From Cololabis saira (Eukaryota; Chordata; Actinopteri; Beloniformes; Belonidae): a stretch of DNA of 64,000 bases. The stretch is from positions 10,087,625-10,151,624 of the forward strand of contig NC_084599.1 of assembly GCF_033807715.1 (NCBI RefSeq). The letters are read 5' to 3'. Both the position numbers and the translations under genes were made by a program. This document shows positions 1 to 12,350 of this stretch, in pieces. The notes beneath the pieces were generated by a model, which made no database searches, was not told the DNA's origin, and worked only from the letters and a program-made list of their open reading frames with translations. The stretch's first letter is position 1. Every line of letters starts with the position of its first letter.

Positions 1-212
1 GAAGAAAGAGACATAAGACAGACAGGTATTTATAGACAAGAGCGCAGGGGGAGGGGGGGTGTATTCTGTTTATCATTGAAAAAAATGTGGTGTGTGACGT
101 GTGTAGTGTGTGTGCAGTGTGTTGGGGACGCTTATAGGCCTGTGATTATAATTAAGTGTCGGGAGGAGGAGGGAAGTGTTGATATATAAATTACTTATAC
201 CTAATATCTTTT

Positions 213-401
<189 letters not shown>

Positions 402-529
402 ACTCAGTCTCACATAAAAATCAATGTGTGGATATCTTTTAGAAAATACATAAATGTCCTACATTTATTCATTTCTTGGGATATTATCTTATTTGGTGTT
501 ATGTACCTTATCACAATTCACGGTTAATA

Positions 530-850
530 CATCATACATACATACACATATGCATAGATATACATACATATATACATATGTACACATACACGCATACATA
601 CACAAATATGCATATATACCCCCACCTACATAGATACACACCCATGCACACAATTATAGTTTGAATTTGCGTTTATATGCACACATACACACCCATCCAT
701 ACACATATACCTATGTACAGTATGTGTATATTTATGGATGTATGTAGGCTACCTAGCATACACACACATTTTCTATACATGTGTACATGCATATACATAT
801 ACTGTACATACATATACATACATACAAATAAATAAATATATATACAGTCA
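530..850. repeat. degenerate TACA/TATACA simple-sequence region
   Basis: Interrupted ACATACATA and CATATA tracts with scattered GT-rich pieces, read as an old decayed tetranucleotide microsatellite. No gene is seen. Confidence 0.8.
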
Positions 851-876
851 TTATAATACAACTAATAATACTAAAA

Positions 877-888
877 ATGATACTACTG

Positions 889-919
<31 letters not shown>

Positions 920-966
920 TACTAGTACTACTACTAATAATAATAATCATAATAACAATAATAATT
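877..966. repeat. (ACT)n and (AAT)n trinucleotide tracts
   Basis: TACTAC triplets at about 882-936 pass into AAT/AATA triplets up to the start of the family A repeat. AAT-type tracts sit at several family A and B borders here, suggesting a target preference or a sequence carried by the elements. Confidence 0.85.
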
Positions 967-3360
967 AAAGCTGCAAGCAGCGATGAACGGGCCCTCGCAC
1001 TCACGGCCACCGCCCCGCATAAGCATATCAGAAATGACACCACCCACGACTTCCTATGTCAAACCATTCAAAAGTTATAGCAGAAAAAAGGGACAACCAA
1101 TCAGAAGAAGGGGCGGGGATAATTCAGGCCAATGAAGGTCAAGGACTCCATACAGAATCTGATGACACCACCCACGACTCTGTATGTCAAACCATTCCAA
1201 AGTTATAGCAGAAAATCGGGACAACCAATCAGAAGAAGGGGCGGTGCTAATTAAGGCCAACGAAGCTTAAGAATTCATTACAGAGTCCCATGACACCATC
1301 CACGACTTCTTATGTCAAACCATTAAAAAGTTATAACAGAAAAAAGGGACAACCAATCAGAAGAAGGGGCGGGGCTAATTCAGGCCAATGAAGGTCATGG
1401 ACTCCATAAAGAATCTGATGACACCAGACACGACTCTCTATGTCAAACCATTCAAAAGTTATAGCAGAAAAAAGGGACAACCAATCAGAAGAAGGGGCGG
1501 GGCTAATTCAGGCCAATGAAGGTCAAGGACTCCATACAGAATCTGATGACACCACCCACGACTCTCTATGTCAAACCATTCCAAAGTTATAGCAGAAAAT
1601 CGGGACAACCAATCAGAAGAAGGGGCGGGGCTAATTAAGGCCAACGAAGCTTAAGAATTCATTACAGAGTCCCATGACACCATCCACGACTTCTTATGTC
1701 AAACCATTAAAAAGTTATAACAGAAAAAAGGGACAACCAATCAGAAGAAGGGGCGGGGCTAATTCAGGCCAATGAAGGTCATGGACTCCATAAAGAATCT
1801 GATGACACCAGACACGACTCTCTATGTCAAACCATTCCAAAGTTATAGCAGAAAATCGGGACAACCAATCAGAAGAAGGGGCGGGGCTAATTAAGGCCAA
1901 CGAAGCTCAAGGACTCCATACAGAATCTGATGACACCACCCACGACTCTCTATGTCAAACCATTCAAAAGTTATAGCAGAAAATCAGGACAACCAATCAG
2001 AAGAAGGGGCGGGGCTAATTAAGGCCAACGAAGCTCAAAGACTCCATACAGAGTCCCATGACACCACCCACAACTTCCTATGTCAAACCATTCAAAAGTT
2101 ATGGCAGAGAAAAGTATTCTAGGGGGCGCTGTTGAGCTGTTAGGCCACGCCCATTAATGCAAACCATGAAATATCAAATTTATCGCCAAGTCTGTCTTGC
2201 ATGCCAAATTTGGTGACTTTTGGAGAACTATCAAATATGGACCAATCAGATTTCAAAATGGCCGACTTCCTGTTCGGTTTCGGCCATGGCTCCAAGAGAC
2301 TTTTCTTTAAGTTGCGCCATGATACAGGTGTGTAGCGATTTTCGTGCATGTACGTCAAACCGTATTGTAGGGCTTGAGGCACAAAGTTTTCCGGGGGGCG
2401 CTGTTGAGCCATTTTGCCACGCCCATTAATGCAAACCATGAAATATCAAATTTATCGCCAGGCCTGGCTTGCGTGCCAATTTTGGTGCCTTTTGGGGAAC
2501 TATCAAATATGGACCAATCAGATGAAGGGGGGGCGTGCTTTTTGGCGTCTAGCGTCGCCACGGTAACACTTTTGAAAGAGAAAAGTAATGCGTGTAGTCG
2601 CAGGATGGAGACGCACATTTTGATGTATAACACATCTGGGTTCACGATACGGTTCGGGCCGTATTAATTCTCGAAGGAATTGCATATATTGCTCCAAAAT
2701 TACGTGATTAATTCAGAATGTTCAAAATGGCCGACTTCCTGTACGGTTTCGGCCATGGCGCCAAGAGACTTTTCTTTAAGTTGCGACATGATACAGGTGT
2801 GTACCGATTTTCGTTCATGTACGTCACACCGTATTCTGGGGCTTGAGGCGCAAAGTTTTTTTGGTCTGAACCAACCAGATGAAGGGTGGGCGCGCTTTTT
2901 GGCGTCTAGCGTCGCCACGGTAACGCTTTTGAAAGAGAAAAGTAATGCGTGTTGTCGCAGGATGAAGACGCACATTTTGATGTATAACACACTTGGGGGC
3001 ACGTTATGGTTCGGGCCGTATTAACTGCCGAAGGAATGGCATAAATTGCGCCAAAGTGACACGATTAATTCAAAATGGCCGACTTCCTGTTCGGTTTCTC
3101 GACATGACGCCCAGAGACTTTTCTTTAAGTTGTCCCATGATACAGGTGTGTACCGATTTTCGTGCATGTACGACAAACCGCATTGTGGGGCTTGAGGCAC
3201 AAAGTTTTCAAGGGGGCGCTGTTGAGCCATTTTGCCACGCCCATTAATGCAAACCCTTAAATATCAAATTTTTCGCCAGGCCTGACTTGCATGCAAAATT
3301 TGGTGACTTTTTGGGCACGTTTAGGGGGGCAAAAAGGCCTTCCTTTTGTCAGAACAATAA
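964..3360 (+). mobile_element. family A interspersed repeat, copy 1 (expanded, 3' end missing)
   Basis: It starts ATTAAAGCTGCAAGCAGCG, then ACGGGCCCTCGCAC. It consists of an array of 128-bp units (1036-2059) and then a second part (about 2100-3330) built from diverged modules with CAAAATGGCCGAC, GGGGGCGCTGTTGAG and GTCGCCACGGTAAC. It stops at GGGCACGTTTAGGGGGGC plus an AAG/AAT-rich tail where family B begins, so the 3' hairpin seen in other copies is absent. No coding capacity. I recognise it as a type common in teleost genomes but cannot name the family. Confidence 0.85.
1036..2059 (+). repeat. 128-bp tandem array, 8 units, inside family A copy 1
   Basis: The landmark GGGACAACCAATCAG begins at 1090, 1218, 1346, 1474, 1602, 1730, 1858 and 1986 (last with AGG), exactly 128 bases apart each time. 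Two units carry the distinctive ATTAAAAAGTTATAACAG variant 384 bases apart, so a three-unit higher-order period is present. Each unit holds CCAATCAG next to GGGGCGG. Confidence 0.95.
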
Positions 3361-3375
3361 GAAGAAGAAGAAGAA

Positions 3376-6300
3376 CTAGAAAATTTCTGGAAATTTTGAT
3401 ATGGGCATGCCCTACCGCCCATTTGTCCCCTCTTGCTGCTTTGGTTTGGGGCTGTAGTGGTTGTGTTTAGGGTGGTTCTATGTCAGTTTGAGGTGTTTTT
3501 ACGCTTGTATTTCATTCATTCCTGTGCTCCCAATAGTTATTAATGGGGCGCGCTTTTTGGCATCTAGCGTTGCCACGGTAACGCTTTTGACTGAGAATAG
3601 TAATGCCCATCGAGGCAAGATGGAGACGCATCTAACGATGTACGCCATGCATGGGTGCATGTTCCGGTTCAGGCTACGTTAACGGATAGGTTTTTTTTTT
3701 CACTGTGGTACAAAATCCCATCCGAATGAATGGGGCCTTTTGGCCTGGATTTTGACATAAAATTTCCTTAAATCCCAGCTTCATGAAATTTGAGTATGTT
3801 GAAGTCCACAGCGTGCCGAGTCGGGAAACATTTGTACGATGTCTCTACGATAACCTGTTACCTAGCAACAAGCGTCCAAAGTCAAACGGAAATAAAAAAA
3901 AAAAAAGAAAGGTCAATATCGCAAAAACTTTAAAAATTGGCATAATGAGGTTGTAGGGTCCGTATGTGCCAATCAGGCCGAGTGTTTGAAAGTTTGAACG
4001 ATGTCTCTACAATAAAGTCCGGCCGAGCAATAAGCGTCTGAATTTTCGCCTTTTTTTTTGCTTTTTGGCATCTAGCGTTGCCACAGTAACACTTTTGACT
4101 GAAAAAAGTAATGCACATTAAGGCACGATGGAGACGCATCCAACGATATATGCCATGCATGGGTGCACGTTCCGGTTCGGGCAGCATTAACAGATTGTTT
4201 ATTCACATGGTCCCCCATACAAATGCATTGGTTTTTGTTGCCATGGTAACAAGCCCCATAGGATAGAATGGGACAATTTGGCTTTAATATCTCAAAAGCT
4301 GTAAACGACAGCGTAATGAGACCTCAGTATGTTGTAGTCCACATCAAGCTGAGTCTTTTAACGTTGGAACCAAGTCTCTGCGATACCGTGTTGCCGCGCA
4401 ACAAGCATCCGAAGTTCCGTTAGCATCAAAATGAACAATGTGGAATATCTCAAAAACCGTAATAGCAAGCATGACGAGACTAAAATATGTTGCAGTACAA
4501 AGCGTCCCGGGTTGGTCAATGTTGTAATGATGTCTGTACGATAAACCGTTGCCTAGCAACAAGCGTCCAAAATAAAAGTGATTTTTTTTTTAAATTGAAA
4601 GTTAAATATCGCAAAAACCGTAATAACTAGCATGATGAAGTTGTATGGTCCTTTAAAGACTATCGAGCCGAGTGTTTCAAAGTTTGAACGATGTCTCTAC
4701 GATAAAGTTCGGCCGAGTAATAAGCGCGGGAATTTTCGCCTTTTTTTTTGCTTTTTGGCAACTAGCGTTGCCACGGTAACCCCTATTACGGAGAAAAGTA
4801 ATGCCCATCGAGGCAAGATGGAGACGCATCCAACGATGTATGTCATGCATGGGTGCACGTTGCGGTTCGGGCCGCATTAACGGACGAAAAAAAGTGCGGA
4901 ATAAGAATAATAATAATAATAATAACTAGAAAATTTCTGGAAATTTTGATATGGGCATGCCCTACCGCCCATTCGTCCCCTCTCGCCGCTTTGGTTTGGG
5001 GCTGTAGTGGTTGTGTTTGGGGCGGTTCTATGTCAGTTTGAGGTGTTTTTACGCTTGTATTTCATTCATTCCTGTGCTCCCAATAGTTATTAATGGGGCG
5101 CGCTTTTTGGCATCTAGCGTTGCCACGGAAACGCTTTTGACTGAGAATAGTAATGCCCATCGAGGCAAGATGGAGACGCATCTAACGATGTAGGCCGTGC
5201 ATGGGTGCATGTTCCGGTTCAGGCTACGTTAACGGATAGGTTTTTTTTTTCACCATGGTACAAAACCCCATCCGAATGAATGGGGCCATTTGGCCTGGAT
5301 TTTGACATAAAATTTCCTTAAATCCCAGCTTCATGAAATTTGAGTATGTTGAAGTCCACTGCGTGCCGAGTCGGGAAACATTTGTACGATGTCTCGACGA
5401 TAACCTGTTGCCTAGCAACAAGCGTCCAAAGTCAAACGGAAATTTAAAAAAAACCTGAAAGGTAAATATCGCAAAAACTGTAATACTTGGCATAATGAGC
5501 TTGTACGTACCGTTAGGGACAATCGGGCCGAGTGTTTAAAAGTTTGAACGATGTCTCTACGACAAAGTTCGATCGAGCAATAAGCGTCTGAATTTTCGCC
5601 TTTTTTTTTGCTTTATGGCATCTAGCGTTGCCACGGTAACACTTTTGACTGAGAAAAGTAATGCCCATCGAGGCACGATGGAGACGCATCCAACGATGTA
5701 TGCCATGCATGGGTGCACGTTCCGGTTCAGGCAGCATTAACAGATTGTTTATTCACATGCTCCCCCATACAAATGCATTGGTTTTTGTTGCCATGGTAAC
5801 AAGCCCCATAGGATAGAATGGGACAATTTGGCTTCAATATCTCAAAAGATGTAAACGACAGCGTAATGAGCCCTCAGTATGTTGTAGTCCACATCAAACT
5901 GAGTATTTTAACGTTGAATCAAAGTCTCTGCGATACCGCGTTGCCGCGCAACAAGCATCCGAAGTTCCGTTAGCATCAAAATGAACAATGTGGAATATCT
6001 CAAAAACCGTAATAGCAAGCATGACGAGACTAAAATATGTTGCAGTACAAAGCGTCCCGGGTTTGTCAATGTTGTAATGATGTCTGTACGATAAACCGTT
6101 GCCTAGCAACAAGCGTCCAAAATAAAAGTGATTTTTTTTTTAAATTGAAAGTTAAATATCGCAAAAACCGTGATAAGTAGCATGATGAAGTTTTATGGTC
6201 CTTTAGTGACTATCGGGCCGAGTGTTTGAAAGTTTGAACGATGTCTCTACGATAAAGTTCGGCCGAGCAATAAGCGTGGGAATTTTCGCCTTTTTTTTTG

Positions 6301-7815
6301 CTTTTTGGCAACTAGCGTTGCCACGGTAACCCCTATTACGGAGAAAAGTAATGCCCATCGAATCACGATGGAGACGCATCCAACGATGTATGCCATGCAT
6401 GGGTGCACGTTGCGGTTCGGGCCGTATTAACGGACGAAAAAAAGTGCGGAATAAGAATAATAATAATAACTAGAAAATTTCTGGAAATTTTGATATGGGC
6501 ATGCCCTACCGCCCATTCGTCCCCTCTTGCTGCTTTGGTTTGGGGCTGTAGTGGTTGTGTTCGGGGTGGTTCTATGTCAGTTTGAGGTGTTTTTACGCTT
6601 GTATTTCATTCATTCCTGTGCTCCCAATAGTTATTAATGGGGCGCGCTTTTTGGCATCTAGCGTTGCCACGGTAACGCTTTTGACTGAGAAAAGTAATGC
6701 CCATCGAGGCAAGATGGAGACGCATCTAACGATGTATGCCGTGCATGGGTGCACGTTCCGGTTCAGGCTACGTTAACGGATAGGTTTTTTTTTTCACCAT
6801 GGTACAAAACCCCATCCGAATGAATGGGGCCATTTGGCCTGGATTTTGACATAAAATTTCCTTAATTCCCAGCTTCATGAAATTTGAGTATGTTGAATTC
6901 CACAGCGTGCCGAGTCAGGGGACATTTGTACGATGTCTCTACGATAACCTGTTGCCTAGCAACAAGCGTCCAAATTCAAACAGAAATAAAAAAAAAAATG
7001 AAAGGTCAATATCGCGAAAACTGTAGTAATTAGCATAATGAGGTTGTAGGGGCCGTTACTGCCAATCGGGCCGAGTGTTTGAAAGTTTCAACCATGTCTC
7101 TACGATAAAGTTCGGCCGAGCAATAAGCGTCCGAATTTTCGCCTTTTTTTTTGCTTTTTGGCATCTAGCGTTGCCACGGTAACACTTTTTACTGAGAAAA
7201 GTAATGCCCATCGAGGAACCATGGAGACGCATCCAACGATGTATGCCATGTATGGGTGCATGTTCCGGTTCAGGCTATGTTAACGGATAGGTTTATTTTT
7301 CACCATGGTAAAAAACTCCATCCGAATGAAGGGGGCCATGTGGCCTGGATTTTGACATAAAATTTCCTTAAATCCCAGCTTCATGAAATTTGAGTATGTT
7401 GAAGTCCACAGCGTGCCGAGTCGGGAAACATTTGTACCATGTCTCTACGATAACCTGTTGCCTAGCAACAAGCGTCCAAAGTCAAATGGAAAAAAAAAAA
7501 AAAAGAAAGGTCAATATCACAAAAACTGTAATACTTGGCATAATGAGCTTGTACGTACCTTTAGGGACAATCAGGCCGAGTGTTTGAAAGTTTGAACGAT
7601 GTCTCTACGACAAAGTTCGGCCGAGCAATAAGCGTGGGAATTTTCGCCTTTTTTTTTGCTTTTTGGCAACTAGCGTTGCCCCGGTAACCCCTATTACGGA
7701 GAAAAGTAATGCCCATCGAGGCATGATGGAGACGCATCCAACGATGTATGCCATGCATGGGTGCACATTCCGGTTCGGGCCGCATTAACGGACGAAAAAA
7801 AGTGCGGAATAAGAA
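3376..7815 (+). mobile_element. family B repeat, tandem array of about 1.55-kb units
   Basis: The start motif CTAGAAAATTTCTGGAAATT recurs at about 3376, 4926 and 6471, spacing about 1550 and 1545 bases. Units end GACGAAAAAAAGTGCGGAAT and are separated by AAT tracts; the third unit is about 200 bases shorter. Each unit contains repeated modules with GTTGCCACGGTAAC, GTTGCCTAGCAAC and, in the first two, GTTGCCATGGTAAC. The 60-90 residue frames inside are repeat translations with no recognisable domain. A single copy lies in a glis1 intron at 44774-45560. Confidence 0.85.
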
Positions 7816-7827
7816 TAATAATAAAAA

Positions 7828-8560
7828 GAAAAGGGAAACCTTTTCTAGATACTAATATATCGCCTTCATTTTCATGTTTTTCCTCATTTTTCCGGCCGTG
7901 TTTTAGTTTTTGGGGATTTTTTTTTTCCACATCAGAGCGGGGTCATGCTGTACACCCGCTGGTGCGCAGTGGGACTTTTGCGACTTTAGCTTGTTAGCAA
8001 AATGCTAGCAACATTGCCCTTTGGGCCATTCTGGACGATTGCAATATGGTCATGCCATTACTTGGCATGCCCATAATAATAAGAAAAGGGAAACCTTTTC
8101 TGGGTACTAATTTACGCCTTCATTTTCATGTTTTTCCTCATTTTTTCGGCCGTGTTTTACTTTTTGGGGATTTTTTTTTTCCACATCAGTGCGGGGTCAT
8201 GCTGTACACCCGCTGGTGCGCAGTGGGACTTTTGCGACTTTAGCATGCTAGCAGCATTGCCCTTTGGGCCATTCTGGACGATTGCAATATGGTCATGCCA
8301 CTACTTGGCATGCCCATAATAAGAAAAGGGAAACCTTTTCTAGATACTAATATATCGCCTTCATTTTCATGTTTTTCCTCATTTTTTCGGCCGTGTTTTA
8401 CTTTTTGGGGATTTTTTTTTTCCACATCAGTGCGGGGTCATGCTGTACACCCGCTGGTGTGCAGTGGGACTTTTGCGACTTTAGCATGCTAGCAGCATTG
8501 CCCTTTGGGCCATTCTGGACGATTGCAATATGGTCATGCCACTACTTGGCATGCCCATAA
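7828..8560 (+). repeat. about 245-bp module repeated three times (3' part of family B)
   Basis: Each copy begins AGAAAAGGGAAACCTTTTCT, a palindrome-like start, and ends TACTTGGCATGCCCATAA; starts are near 7828, 8082 and 8323. The same module follows the single family B copy at 45308, so it is the natural 3' end of family B. The end GGCATGCCCAT is the reverse complement of ATGGGCATGCC near the family B start, like a terminal inverted repeat. Confidence 0.85.
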
Positions 8561-10389
8561 TTAAAGCTGCAAGCAGCGATGAACGGGCCCTCGCACTCAC
8601 GGCCACCGCCCCCCCATAAGCATATCAGAAATGACACCACCCAAGACTTCCTGTGTCAAACCATTCAAAAGTTATAGCAGAAAAAAGGGACAACCAATCA
8701 GAAGAAGGGGCGGGGCTAATTCAGGCCAATGAAGGTCAATGACTCATTACAGAGTCTGATGACACCACCCACAACTTCCTATGTCAAACCATTCAAAAGT
8801 TATAGCAGAAAAAAGGGACAACCAATCAGAAGAAGGGGCGGGGCTAATTCAGGCCAATGAAGGTCAAGGACTCCATACAGAATCTGATGACACCACCCAC
8901 GACTCTCTATGTCAAACCATTCCAAAGTTATAGCAGAAAATCGGGACAACCAATCAGAAGAAGGGGCGGGGCTAATTAAGGCCAACGAAGCTTAAGGACT
9001 CATTACAGAATCCCATGACACCACCCACAACTTCCTATGTCAAACCATTCAAAAGTTATGGCAGAGAAAAGTATTCTAGGGGGCGCTGTTGAGCCGTTAG
9101 GCCACGCCCATTAATGCAAACCATGAAATATCAAATTTATCGCCAAGTCTGTCTTGCATGCAAAATTTGGTGACTTTTGGAGAACTATCAAATATGGACC
9201 AATCAGATTTCAAAATGGCCGACTTCCTGTTCGGTTTCGGCCATGGCGCCAAGAGACTTTTCTTTAAGTTGCGCCATGATACAGGTGTGTACCGATTTTG
9301 GTGCATGTACGTCAAACCGTATCGTGGGGCTTGAGGCACAAAGTTTTCAAGGGGGCGCTGTTGAGCCATTTTGCCACGGCCATTAATACAAACCATGAAA
9401 TATAAATTTATCGCCAGGCCTGCCTTGCATGCAAAATTTGGTGACTTTTGGGGAACTATCAAATATGGACCAATCAAATGAATGGTGGCGCGCTTTTTGG
9501 CGTCTAGCGTCGCCACGGTAACACTTTTGAAAGAGAAAAGTAATGCGCGTAGTCGCAGGATAGAGACGCACATTTTGATGTATAACACATCTGGGTTCAT
9601 GATACGGTTCGGGCCGTATTAATTCTCGAAGGAATGGCATATATTGCTCCAAAATTACGTGATTCATTCAGAATGTTCAAAATGGCCGACTTCCTGTTCG
9701 GTTTCGACCATGGTGCCAAGAGACTTTTCTGTAAGTTGCAACATGATACAAGTGTGTACCGACTTTCGTTCATGTACGTCAAACCGTATTATGGGGCTTG
9801 AGGCGCAAAGTTTTTTCTGTCTGAACCAATCAGATGAAGGGTGGGCGCGCTTTTTGGCGTCTAGCGTCGCCACGGTAATGCTTTTGAGAGAGCAAAGTAA
9901 TGCGTGGTGTCGGAGGATGGAGACGCACATTTTGATGTATAACACACCTGGGTGCACGTTACGGTTCGGGCCGTATTAACTGCCGAAGGAATGGCATAAA
10001 TTTCGCCAAAATGACACAACTAATTCAAAATGGCCGACATCCTGTTCGGTTTCGGGCATGACGCCAAGAGACTTTTCTTTAAGTTACGTCATGATACAGG
10101 CGTGTACCGATTTTCGTGCATGTACGTCAAACCGTATCGTGGGGCTTGAGGCACAAAGTTTTCTAGGGGGCGCTGTTGAGCCATTTTGCCACGCCCATTA
10201 ATGCAAACCATTAAATATCAAATTTTTCACCAGGCCTGGCTTGGGTGCAAAATTTGGTGACTTTTTGGGCACGTTTAGGGGGGCAAAAAGGCCCTCCTTT
10301 CGTCAGAAAAATAATAAGAATAATAAAAAAAATACAAATAATTCCTACAGATACAATAGGGCCTTCGCACTGAAGGTGCTCGGGCCCTA
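8561..10389 (+). mobile_element. family A repeat, copy 2
   Basis: It starts AATTAAAGCTGCAAGCAGCG. It has three 128-bp units (landmarks at 8687, 8815, 8943), then the diverged module part, and ends with the hairpin-forming AGGGCCTTCGCAC and GTGCTCGGGCCCT at about 10358-10388. A full-length shape with both ends; no coding sequence. Confidence 0.88.
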
Positions 10390-12214
10390 ATTAAAGCTGC
10401 AAGCAGCGATGAACGGGCCCTCGCACTCACGGCCACCGCCCCCCATAAGCATATCAGAAATGACACCACCCACGACTTCCTATGTCAAACCATTGAAAAG
10501 TTATAGCAGAAAAAAGGGACAACCAATCAGAAGAAGGGGCGGGGATAATTCAGGCCAATGAAGGTCAAGGACTCCATACAGAATCTGATGACACCACCCA
10601 GGACTCTCTATGTCAAACCCTTCCAAAGTTATAGCAGAAAATCGGGACAACCAATCAGAAGAAGGGGCGGGGCTAATTAAGGCCAACGAAGCTTAAGGAC
10701 TCATTACAGACTCCCATGACACCACCCACAACTTTCTATGTCAAACCATTCAAAAGTTATGGCAGAGAAAAGTATTCTAGGGGGCGCTGTTGAGCCGTTA
10801 GGCCACGCCCATTAATGCAAACCATGAAATATCAAATTTATCACCAAGTCTGGCTTGCATGCAAAATTTGGTGACTTTTGGAGAACTATCAAATATGGAC
10901 CAATCAGATGAAGGGGAGGCGCACTTTTTGGCATCTAGCGTCGTCACGGTAACACTTTTGAATGAGAAAAGTAATGCGCCTAGTCGAAAGATGGAGACGC
11001 ACATTTTGATGTATAACACACCTGGGTGCACGTTACGGTTCGGGCCGTATTAATTGCCGAAGGAATGGCATAAATTGCGCCAAATTTACACAATTATTTC
11101 AAAATGGCTGACTTCCTGTTCGGTTTCGGCAATGGCGCCAAGAGACTTTTCTTTAAGTTGCGACATGATACAGGTGTGTACCGATTTTTGTGTATGTACG
11201 TCAAACCGTATTATGGGGCTTGAGGCACAAAGTTTTCCGGGGGGCGCTGTTGAGCCATTTTGCCACGCCCATTAATACAAACCATGAAATATCAAATGTA
11301 TCGCCAGGCCTGCCTTGCATGCAAAAATTGGTGACTTTTGGAGAACTATCAAATATGGACCAATCAGATGAAGGGTGGCGCGCTTGTTGGCGTCTAGCGT
11401 CGCCACGGTAACACTTTTGAAAGAGAAAAGTAATGCGCGTAGTCGCAGGATGGAGACGCACATTTTGATGTATAACACACCTGGGTGCACGTTACGGTTC
11501 GGGCCGTATTAATTCTCGAAGGAATGGCATATATTGCTCCAAAATTACGCGATTAATTAAGAATGTTCAAAATGGCCGACTTCCTGTTCGGTTTCGGCCA
11601 TGGCGCCAAGAGACTTTTCTTTAAGCAGCGACATGATACAGGTGTGTACCGATTTTCGTTCATGTACGTCACACCGTATTCTGGGGCTTGAGGCGCAAAG
11701 TTTTTTCGGTCTGAACCAACCAGATGAAGGGTGGGCGTGCTTTTTGGCGTCTAGCGTCGCCACGGTAACGCTTTTGAAAGAGAAAAGTAATGCGTGTTGT
11801 CGCAGGATGGAGACGCACATTTTGATGTATAACACACTTGGGGGCACGTTACGGTTCGGGCCGTATTAACTGCCGAAGGAATGGCATAAATTGCGCCAAA
11901 GTTACACGATTAATTCAAAATGGCTGACTTCTTGTTCGGTTTCGGCCATGTCGCCAAGAGACTTTTCTTTAAGTTGTGTACTGATACAGGTGTGTAGAGA
12001 TTTTCGTGCATGTACGTCAAACCGTGTTGTGGGGCTTGAGTCACAAAGTTTTCCGGGGGGCGCTGTTGAGCCATTTTGCCACGCCCATTAATGTAAACCA
12101 TTAAATATCAAATTTTTCGCCAGGCCTGACTTGCATGCAAAATTTGGTGACTTTTTGGGCACGTTTAGGGGGGCAAAAAGGCCCTCCTTTTGTCAGAAGA
12201 AAAAGAAAAAGAAA

Positions 12215-12245
<31 letters not shown>

Positions 12246-12295
12246 TTCCTACAGATACAATAGGGCCTTCGCACTGAAGGTGCTCGGGCCCTAAT
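10390..12295 (+). mobile_element. family A repeat, copy 3
   Basis: It begins directly after copy 2 with ATTAAAGCTGCAAGCAGCG. It has two 128-bp units (landmarks at 10516 and 10644), the module part, an AAAAAG hexanucleotide run (about 12198-12245) and the 3' hairpin at about 12262-12292. The head-to-tail position with copy 2 suggests tandem duplication or insertion into the end of an older copy. Confidence 0.88.
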
Positions 12296-12350
12296 AATTC
12301 CTGCAATTACAATAGGGCCTTCGCACTGCAAGTGCTCGGGCCCTAATAAT
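12296..12350 (+). repeat. extra, diverged family A 3' end
   Basis: A second version of the terminal hairpin (AGGGCCTTCGCAC, short loop, GTGCTCGGGCCCT) follows the copy 3 end with ATTACAATAGGGCC instead of ATACAATAGGGCC. It is probably the stump of the element into which copy 3 inserted. Confidence 0.75.

Noticed and set aside
1075..1900. Identical 61-residue minus-strand frames (MALISPAPSSDWLSRF...)
   Set aside because: They recur once per unit set of the 128-bp array and in other family A copies, with no conserved domain; they are by-products of the repeat.
1036..2059. Regular repeats as a CRISPR array
   Set aside because: There are no unique spacers; the full 128-base unit is tandem and lies in a vertebrate transposon-like repeat.
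9097..9600. 167-residue minus-strand frame in family A copy 2
   Set aside because: The corresponding frame is broken in the other copies, so there is no sign of selection for protein.
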